From an uncultured Oscillospiraceae bacterium (GTDB taxonomy: Bacteria; Bacillota_A; Clostridia; Oscillospirales; Oscillospiraceae), in assembly GCA_944385265.1 (NCBI GenBank), contig CALWWO010000159.1:1-11783 (forward strand): a stretch of 11,783 bases of DNA, read 5' to 3'. Positions within the stretch are counted from its first letter, which is position 1; each line of letters begins with the position of its first letter. Positions 7,111 through 11,783 of this stretch are shown here, piece after piece. The notes beneath the pieces were generated by a model. The model had not been told where the DNA came from. It made no database searches and saw only the letters and a program-made list of their open reading frames with translations. The position numbers and the translations under genes are program-made.

Positions 7111-8469
7111 ATGATAAACACAGGTGAGATACTTCAGACGATTGAGATGATAAGCCAGCAGCATCTCGACGTCCGCACGATAACGATGGGGATATCGCTT
7201 CGCGACTGCGGGCATCCGGATATAAAGGTCTGCTGCGATAAAATATACGATAAGATTTGCCGGTACGCCGAAAAGCTCGTCAAAACGGGCGAGGATATAG
7301 AGAGCGAGTTCGGTATACCGATAGTAAATAAGCGCATTTCCGTAACGCCGATCGCGCTTGTCGCCGAAAGCTGCGAGGCGGAGGATCTTGTACCTATCGC
7401 CGTTGCGCTCGACCGCGCGGCGCAGAACGTAGGCGTAAACTTCATCGGCGGATATTCAGCCCTTGTACATAAGGGCTTTACGAACGGCGACTTGAGGCTC
7501 ATAAATTCTATACCGGAGGCGCTTGCGTCAACGGAAAAGGTCTGCTCAAGCGTAAACGTCGGTACGACGAAGGCGGGCATAAACATGGACGCCGTCGCCA
7601 TGATGGGCAGGACGATCAAAAAATGCGCCGAGCTCACGGCGGACACGGGCGGCATGGGCTGTGCGAAATTCGTCGTATTTGCAAACGCGGTGGAGGACAA
7701 CCCGTTCATGGCGGGCGCGTTCCACGGCGTGGGCGAGCCGGAGTGCGTTATAAACGTCGGCGTATCAGGACCGGGCGTTGTAAACCATGCGCTGCAATCG
7801 ATGAAGGGGAAACCGTTTGACGAGGTCGCGGAGACGATAAAGAAAACGGCGTTTAGGATAACGAGGATGGGTCAGCTCGTCGCACAGGAGGCGTCGAACA
7901 GGCTCGGCGTCCCGTTCGGGATTGTCGATCTGTCGCTTGCGCCGACGCCTGCGGTAGGCGACAGCGTCGCCGATATTTTGGAGGCTATGGGGCTTGAAAC
8001 GGTCGGCACGCACGGTACAACGGCGGCGCTTGCGATGTTGAACGACGCGGTCAAAAAGGGCGGCATCATGGCGTCCTCGCGCGTCGGCGGGCTTTCCGGA
8101 GCTTTTATCCCCGTGTCGGAGGACGCAGGAATGATAGCCGCGGCCGAAAAAGGCACGCTCACGATAGATAAACTCGAAGCGATGACGTGCGTCTGCTCCG
8201 TCGGGCTCGACATGATAGCCGTCCCGGGAGATACGCCGGCTGAGACGCTTGCCGCAATAATCGCGGACGAGGCTGCTATCGGCATGATAAACAACAAGAC
8301 CACCGCTGTCAGGATAATCCCGGCTCCGGGCAAAACTGTCGGCGACAAGGTCGATTTCGGCGGACTTCTGGGCAGCGCGCCGATAATGCCGGTACATGCT
8401 GAGTCGAGCGCCGAGTTTATCGCACGCGGCGGGCACATTCCCGCCCCGATCCACAGCCTGAGGAACTGA
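7111..8469 (+). CDS. UPF0210/DUF711 family protein (PFL-fold family)
   Basis: A 452-residue cytoplasmic protein of the UPF0210 family, annotated in many genomes as 'PFL family protein'. Recognisable stretches are '[14 protein letters not shown]' (21-34), '[13 protein letters not shown]' (110-122), '[13 protein letters not shown]' (216-228) and the C-terminal '[18 protein letters not shown]' (411-428). No glycyl-radical RVxGY-type motif is present, so pyruvate formate-lyase activity should not be assumed; the family's reaction is unknown to me. I prefer the ATG at 7111, which has GGAG six bases upstream, over the in-frame ATG at 7099, which would add four residues and has a poorer site. Its length agrees with the family. 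It is co-transcribed with the ACT gene, and a terminator follows at 8546. Confidence 0.93.
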   Translation: MINTGEILQTIEMISQQHLDVRTITMGISLRDCGHPDIKVCCDKIYDKICRYAEKLVKTGEDIESEFGIPIVNKRISVTPIALVAESCEAEDLVPIAVALDRAAQNVGVNFIGGYSALVHKGFTNGDLRLINSIPEALASTEKVCSSVNVGTTKAGINMDAVAMMGRTIKKCAELTADTGGMGCAKFVVFANAVEDNPFMAGAFHGVGEPECVINVGVSGPGVVNHALQSMKGKPFDEVAETIKKTAFRITRMGQLVAQEASNRLGVPFGIVDLSLAPTPAVGDSVADILEAMGLETVGTHGTTAALAMLNDAVKKGGIMASSRVGGLSGAFIPVSEDAGMIAAAEKGTLTIDKLEAMTCVCSVGLDMIAVPGDTPAETLAAIIADEAAIGMINNKTTAVRIIPAPGKTVGDKVDFGGLLGSAPIMPVHAESSAEFIARGGHIPAPIHSLRN

Positions 8470-8545
8470 AAACGCCTCATCCCCGCCGTGGAAATCGAAA
8501 ACGCGGGAGAGACGCGCTTTAAATCAACATATACGGAACATATGA

Positions 8546-8575
8546 CCGCGCGGGGAAGCTTCTCCGCGCGGTTTT
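8546..8575 (+). terminator. Rho-independent terminator after the DUF711 gene
   Basis: A GC-rich inverted repeat, CCGCGCGGGGAAG against CTTCTCCGCGCGG (8546-8571), with one G-T wobble and an AT-containing loop, followed by TTTT. It lies 77 bases past the DUF711 stop and ends the ACT/DUF711 operon. Confidence 0.75.
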
Positions 8576-8675
8576 GCCGTAAAACGGTTTTTACTGCCGA
8601 GAGATTTGCCGCCGCGAAGCTTTACTGTCAAATGATTTCGCACTCTCCAAATCAACGCGCGTATTCGCCGCGCCG

Positions 8676-8843
8676 CTAATATAGCGCGGCGCGCCGGTAA
8701 AAAACTGCGGAAAACGCCGCGCCGATTAACAGTGGGATGATATCGAAAAAGGAAAGAAGTTTCTTGATCGGCTGATTGAGCCGATCTGACGCTTTGGCAT
8801 AAAAAATAATGCTCGGAGAATTTTTTGACGTCTCCGGGCGATC
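8676..8843 (-). pseudogene. Possible gene remnant with a C-terminal membrane segment
   Basis: The minus strand is open for 55 codons from after a TAG (8844-8846) to a TAG at 8676-8678, with no ATG, GTG or TTG start. The translation is protein-like: a polar part (RPETSKNSP near the start, then 'ASDRLNQPIKKLL'), a hydrophobic run 'FFDIIPLLIGAAFSAVF' and a basic YRR ending, as in a C-terminal membrane anchor. It could be the tail of a decayed gene. The same DNA contains inverted repeats (8666-8691, 8766-8786), which could be the real reason for its structure, and a chance open frame is quite possible. Confidence 0.25.
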
Positions 8844-8856
8844 CTATATGCAGATA

Positions 8857-8885
8857 TGGATATATTTAAATTTTTTTGGTATGAT
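8857..8885 (+). promoter_or_regulatory. Probable promoter of the acetyltransferase gene
   Basis: Extended -10 TG-G-TATGAT (8877-8885) with a weak -35 TGGATA (8857-8862) 17 bases before it. Transcription would begin near 8892. A small hairpin, TGCAAA with TTTGCA (8901-8917), lies between the start point and the ribosome site. Confidence 0.5.
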
Positions 8886-8934
8886 CTGTTAGGTGGAAAG
8901 TGCAAAAATCATTTGCAGGACAGGAGAAAAAATA

Positions 8935-9579
8935 ATGACTAATGCAGAGCGAAGAGACAGGGAAATGGTTTATATCGGCGACGATAAGGTTTTTGCCGAA
9001 ATGGCAGAATGCAAAAAGAAATTGAAAAAATTGAACACGTTGGAACGGTGGGAATATGAAAAGATAAACGAAGCTGCAAAGGAAGTAATACCGGATTCCA
9101 AAGACATGTTCGTAATTCCGCCGTTTTACTGCGAATACGGAACGCATATCAAAATAGGTAAAAAATTTTTTGCAAATTATAATTGCGTAATGATCGACGT
9201 CGCAAAAATAGAAATCGGCGATAACTGCATGTTCGGACCCAATGTGTCCATATACACGGCAGGGCATCCGATTCACCCCGACACCAGGAAAAGCGGTTAT
9301 GAATACGGAAAAAGCGTCACTATAGGCGATAATGTGTGGATCGGCGGGAGCGTCGTGATCATACCGGGAGTTCATATAGGCGATAACGCCGTGATAGGCG
9401 CGGGGAGCGTTGTTACATCAGATATTCCGGATATGGTCGTCGCAGCGGGAAATCCGTGCAGAATAATCAGAGAAATCACGGATGAGGATCGCCGGTATTA
9501 TTACAAGAGAGAAGAAATAGACGGCGAGGCGTGGAAAAATATTTCACTTTCTATCAATGGAGAAATGTTATGCAGGTAG
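8935..9579 (+). CDS. Hexapeptide-repeat sugar O-acetyltransferase (maltose/galactoside acetyltransferase family)
   Basis: A 214-residue cytoplasmic acetyl-CoA-dependent O-acetyltransferase. The N-terminal part is helical and charged like the Maa/LacA N-domain. From about residue 68 it has left-handed beta-helix hexapeptides: 'IKIGKKFFANYNCVMIDVAKIEIGDNCMFGPNV', then 'VTIGDNVWIGGSVVIIPGVHIGDNAVIGAGSVVT'. The catalytic His is probably His111 in 'AGHPIHP', and 'AAGNPCRIIR' (170-179) is the usual end of the CoA-binding region. An upstream in-frame GTG (8893) is rejected because it falls at the expected transcript start, while AGGAG stands before the ATG at 8935. The true acceptor (maltose, galactoside, another sugar or a surface glycan) is not decided by sequence. 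The first half is much AT-richer than neighbouring genes, which may mean a different origin. Confidence 0.9.
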   Translation: MTNAERRDREMVYIGDDKVFAEMAECKKKLKKLNTLERWEYEKINEAAKEVIPDSKDMFVIPPFYCEYGTHIKIGKKFFANYNCVMIDVAKIEIGDNCMFGPNVSIYTAGHPIHPDTRKSGYEYGKSVTIGDNVWIGGSVVIIPGVHIGDNAVIGAGSVVTSDIPDMVVAAGNPCRIIREITDEDRRYYYKREEIDGEAWKNISLSINGEMLCR

Positions 9580-9857
9580 TTTTATACTATCCGGCTCGCT
9601 GCGCGTTATAAAGCCTTTTTATTACAGGGCGCGTTATATACCACCATGCGCAATAGCTTAAAACATTTATTACCGAGCTCTCAGATCTGCGCCGTCAGAC
9701 GCGCGTAATTGAATCAGCATTTAACGCGGGGCTTATATGTGACGGTGCGTCAAAACTACCGTGTCATAAAAGCTGGTTTTCTACTGCTCTTTAAGGCGTT
9801 GAAGCAGAGAATATAAAAATGCGCTGTACGGTCATACCCGCACAGGCGCCAAATATT
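9580..9857. other. Intergenic stretch with no intact gene
   Basis: About 280 bases between the acetyltransferase and its distal terminator. All six frames are broken by stops. A 10-base direct repeat, GCGCGTTATA, occurs at 9601-9610 and 9629-9638. No promoter or RNA structure was identified. Confidence 0.5.
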
Positions 9858-9888
9858 ATATCCGCCCCGGATCGGGGCGGATATTTTT
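9858..9888 (+). terminator. Strong hairpin terminator between convergent genes
   Basis: A perfect 12-bp stem, ATATCCGCCCCG (9858-9869) with CGGGGCGGATAT (9873-9884), a 3-base loop and T5 on the plus strand. It would end plus-strand transcription from the acetyltransferase. On the minus strand it begins 23 bases after the ceramidase-like gene's stop and is followed by an AT-rich but interrupted tail, so it may act in both directions. Confidence 0.82.
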
Positions 9889-9906
9889 CAAAATATGGGG
9901 AGGGCT

Positions 9907-11229
9907 TTATTCGCCGTAGACTTCTTTTCTAAGCTGTGTGATAGCGTCGGTATAAGTCTCCTCCGTCATTTCGGCGCTCCATGCGTTGGAGTTCATTGTG
10001 CCGAAACCGTTTACCCATTCCATCGACGTATCGGGTATATAACCGCAGTGACCGAAGGTCACACACTGCGGGGCGGTGTACTTTGTCGGCAGCAGCTTTT
10101 TAATCAGAAGCCCCAGACCGGCGTACGATTCGTTGTTGAGGTTTACGAAAGACACGCCGCACAGGTTGGCTAAGCGGAAACGGAAATCGACGGTGCGCGG
10201 CGGGTCGAATGGGACAGGCTCGGGGCGCTCGTTGCATTTGAGCTGGAGCTTAAGCTGATTATAGCTCTGCCTTGCCGGTATGCAGCGGAAGGTCTCCGCG
10301 CCCTTGAAGGTGAATTCGTCGGTGTACTCCGTCATCGTGTCGAGCAGCTCCATAATCTCAAGGCCTTGCGTGCCGACAAGGTTTTCAAGCTGGAGCAGAT
10401 TGTCTTCATATTTGAAATAGACCTGCTCAAATGAGTATTCGCCGTTATCATCGACGCGGACGATACGCCATGAACTCCTCGTGATCGGGTTTTGATCGCC
10501 GGCGCAGCCCTTTGCCCAGATAACGGGGCACTTGTTTTTAAGCGCCTTTTCGACAAATTGGCTGATACCGCCGCCGAGGTCTGCATTCACCATCGGATAG
10601 TCGCCGTTATATAGATTCCAGCACATATAATTGGAGTGCGTGGCATGGTTTACATAAACTCCGATAGGCTCGCCGTCCATATCCTCAAATTTTATGACGA
10701 GCAGGTCATGGTCGCTTGTACCCTTGAAGTTATTGGACTGCACGCCGCCGATAGGCGTAGGCAGGTCGCGGTTGCAATTTATGTAGCTCTGACCGAGGTT
10801 GACGCCCATTTTTGCCGGCTTTAAGTTTGCTATTGCCTCGCGCGTCGCGTCTACGAATTGTTCGAGCACGAATCGTGCGTAAGCGTCGCTGGTCTCATTT
10901 TTGCTTGTCATCATGGGCTCGGGATCAGAGCCTTCAAGGAAGAGCGCCTTCGGCGCTTCATGATTGTGCGTCGCTGAGAAGATGCATGAGCACGGCTCAA
11001 ATCCGAACTCCTCCATAAGGCGCTTTTCGGTAAGTATAGCGTTCGGGAAAATGCCAGTATCGGAGCCGATGAGAGCGGCTTTTCTTACGCCGTCTGACAC
11101 GACGATGACGCGCCCGTACATATCCGAGTGTACGCCCTTGTAAGCCTCGCGCTTTGTTGAAAGTCCCGGAAGCATCTCAAGCGGCGGTGTGATCTTGCGC
11201 ATAGCTGCGCCTGCAAATAAATTAGCCAT
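9907..11229 (-). CDS. Neutral/alkaline ceramidase-superfamily protein lacking the usual catalytic serine
   Basis: A 440-residue protein without a signal peptide, so apparently cytoplasmic. Family landmarks are visible: an N-terminal 'AAMRKITPP' (8-16), a zinc-type 'SATHNHEAP' (85-93) with His88 and His90, 'NHATHS' (194-199) with His195 and His198, 'NGDYP' (208-212), 'GCAGDQNP' (241-248) and 'CGYIPD' (395-400). In true ceramidases the loop reads GDVSPN and its Ser is the nucleophile; here GDQNPI puts Asn in that place. The metal site looks kept, so a zinc hydrolase acting on another amide or ester is possible; ceramide hydrolysis is doubtful. CAGGAGG lies eight bases before the ATG, and a promoter stands at 11315-11343. 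It is transcribed alone and convergently with the acetyltransferase. Confidence 0.82.
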   Translation of the reverse strand: MANLFAGAAMRKITPPLEMLPGLSTKREAYKGVHSDMYGRVIVVSDGVRKAALIGSDTGIFPNAILTEKRLMEEFGFEPCSCIFSATHNHEAPKALFLEGSDPEPMMTSKNETSDAYARFVLEQFVDATREAIANLKPAKMGVNLGQSYINCNRDLPTPIGGVQSNNFKGTSDHDLLVIKFEDMDGEPIGVYVNHATHSNYMCWNLYNGDYPMVNADLGGGISQFVEKALKNKCPVIWAKGCAGDQNPITRSSWRIVRVDDNGEYSFEQVYFKYEDNLLQLENLVGTQGLEIMELLDTMTEYTDEFTFKGAETFRCIPARQSYNQLKLQLKCNERPEPVPFDPPRTVDFRFRLANLCGVSFVNLNNESYAGLGLLIKKLLPTKYTAPQCVTFGHCGYIPDTSMEWVNGFGTMNSNAWSAEMTEETYTDAITQLRKEVYGE

Positions 11230-11264
11230 TCGTTTTTCCTCCTGAATATTATTATTTTATGAGA

Positions 11265-11308
11265 GCCTTTGATACAAAGGCGGTAGATATCACAGATAAA
11301 ACCCTGTG
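11265..11308 (-). promoter_or_regulatory. Two small inverted repeats in the leader of the ceramidase-like gene
   Basis: Between promoter and start codon lie CACAG/CTGTG (11291-11295 with 11304-11308) and GCCTTT/AAAGGC (11265-11270 with 11276-11281). Either could be an operator half-site pair or a short leader hairpin. Both are short and may be chance. Confidence 0.25.
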
Positions 11309-11314
11309 GCAACT

Positions 11315-11343
11315 ATTTTAACATATGCGGGGAGCTTATTCAA
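11315..11343 (-). promoter_or_regulatory. Promoter of the ceramidase-like gene
   Basis: Minus-strand -35 TTGAAT (11338-11343), 17-base spacer and -10 TAAAAT (11315-11320). Transcription would begin near 11308, giving a leader of about 80 bases. Confidence 0.65.
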
Positions 11344-11419
11344 CTTTGCTTAAAATTTTTAATAAATTTTTCCGCTTTTCCGTCTTTACCGATCTTGAGC
11401 CATCCCTGCAGGCAGATGC

Positions 11420-11462
11420 AAAAACGGCGGCGCTCCCTAAAAATGGGAACGCCGCCGTTTTT
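11420..11462 (-). terminator. Bidirectional-type terminator after the small protein gene
   Basis: A long inverted repeat pairs 11420-11432 (AAAAACGGCGGCG) with 11450-11462, plus four more pairs inside after one mismatch, around a 7-base loop. T runs exist on both strands. It begins three bases after the stop of the 57-residue gene, so it mainly serves that minus-strand gene. Confidence 0.82.
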
Positions 11463-11465
11463 TAG

Positions 11466-11639
11466 TTACATACCCATCGCATCGGAGATATTTTCAACGA
11501 TATCGCCGGCGGCGCGCAGAGCCTTTCCCGCAAAGCTTTTGCTGCTTGAGCCCTTCTTCTTCGGCGCTGCCGCCATACCGATCGTAGCGCCTGCGATAAC
11601 GCCGACGCCGACGCCTTTAATGAAATCCATATTATTCAT
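11466..11639 (-). CDS. 57-residue Gly/Ala-rich small protein (YtxH-like)
   Basis: A short gene with clear signals: AGGAGG (11647-11652) seven bases before the ATG, and a strong terminator directly after the TAA. The product has a short N-terminus (MNNMDFIKG), a Gly/Ala/Val hydrophobic stretch 'VGVGVIAGATIGMAAAP' (10-26) that may insert in or touch the membrane, a basic and Ser-rich patch (KKKGSSSKS, 27-35) and an amphipathic C-terminal helix (about 37-57). This layout recalls YtxH-type small membrane-associated proteins, but the match is by general pattern only and no function can be given. Confidence 0.72.
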   Translation of the reverse strand: MNNMDFIKGVGVGVIAGATIGMAAAPKKKGSSSKSFAGKALRAAGDIVENISDAMGM

Positions 11640-11741
11640 AAATTCGCCTCCTAAACAAGATTTCAGCTTTATTGTTTCCAGAGAAGGCGTGTTTTATTTT
11701 GATTTATGCAGATATCGGAAAATTCGGTCTGCGCAAAATCG

Positions 11742-11783
11742 TTATGCGGGAATCACTATATCGGCAGAACCCTCTGTTTCGAC
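11742..11783 (-). CDS. Possible C-terminal end of a minus-strand gene entering from beyond the window
   Basis: The minus strand is open from the window edge to a TAA at 11742-11744 and reads V-E-T-E-G-S-A-D-I-V-I-P-A. Codon choice resembles the other genes, and about 90 bases separate it from the small protein gene. Only 13 codons are visible, so chance cannot be excluded and no product can be named. Confidence 0.3.
   Translation of the reverse strand, partial: VETEGSADIVIPA

Noticed and set aside
7134..7709. 191-codon open frame on the minus strand
   Set aside because: It is the antisense shadow of the DUF711 gene; the plus-strand product is a clear family member.
7872..8480. 202-codon open frame on the minus strand
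   Set aside because: It is also a shadow of the DUF711 gene and has no start signals.
8488..8679. 63-codon plus-strand open frame after the DUF711 gene
   Set aside because: It runs through the terminator hairpin at 8546-8575, has no ribosome site and its translation shows no coding character.
8893..8895. GTG as start of the acetyltransferase
   Set aside because: It falls at the predicted transcription start and adds residues unlike the family; the ATG at 8935 has a good AGGAG site.
8866..9375. 169-codon open frame on the minus strand with hydrophobic, Phe- and Tyr-rich content
   Set aside because: It lies opposite the acetyltransferase, whose hexapeptide repeats are unmistakable; the aromatic content comes from reading Lys/Glu/Ile-rich codons backwards.
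9766..9906. Plus-strand fragment reading like a short basic protein up to the terminator
   Set aside because: It is interrupted by stops and has no start signal; its last part is the terminator stem, so it is not listed as a gene.
1..11783. CRISPR arrays, tRNA or rRNA genes, insertion sequences
   Set aside because: No regularly spaced repeats, cloverleaf-like segments, rRNA signatures or transposase motifs were seen on either strand.

Overview
The window looks like part of a chromosome from a Gram-positive Clostridia-type bacterium (Bacillota, perhaps a gut or rumen lineage). Two lines of evidence support this: lipoprotein signal peptides and strong AGGAGG-type ribosome binding sites, and the adjacent UPF0237 ACT protein and UPF0210/DUF711 protein, a pair typical of Firmicutes. 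Coding DNA is GC-rich but uses many ATA isoleucine codons. No rRNA, tRNA, CRISPR array or insertion sequence was recognised.

Region 1 (1-6722, minus strand) is one apparent operon under a cobalamin riboswitch. A near-consensus promoter (6694-6722) leads into a B12 aptamer (6563-6674) and an intrinsic terminator (6484-6515). Five complete genes follow: a beta-propeller lipoprotein; a membrane-anchored protein with a DUF4430-like segment, an EF-hand-like loop and an Ig-like domain; a DUF4430 (transcobalamin-C-terminus-like) lipoprotein; EcfT; and one 915-residue protein fusing two ECF ATPase domains to an ECF S component. A sixth gene probably starts at an ATGA overlap and leaves the window. 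The simplest model is a corrinoid uptake system: surface proteins capture or hand over corrinoid, and a T plus A-A'-S ECF transporter imports it when B12 is scarce. The A-A'-S protein carries an unusual Cys/His-rich linker of about 180 residues.

Region 2 (6741-8575, plus strand) is transcribed divergently from its own promoter. It holds a small ACT-domain protein and a DUF711 protein and ends at a GC-rich terminator. Region 3 (8576-8934) has no intact gene; it holds a possible gene remnant on the minus strand and a promoter. Region 4 (8935-9888) is a hexapeptide-repeat acetyltransferase whose first part is AT-richer than its neighbours, followed by an unexplained stretch and a strong, possibly bidirectional hairpin terminator.

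Region 5 (9907-11343, minus strand) is a monocistronic protein of the neutral/alkaline ceramidase superfamily that appears to lack the serine of the ceramidase GDVSPN motif. Region 6 (11420-11783) holds a terminator, a 57-residue Gly/Ala-rich small protein and possibly the last 13 codons of another minus-strand gene.
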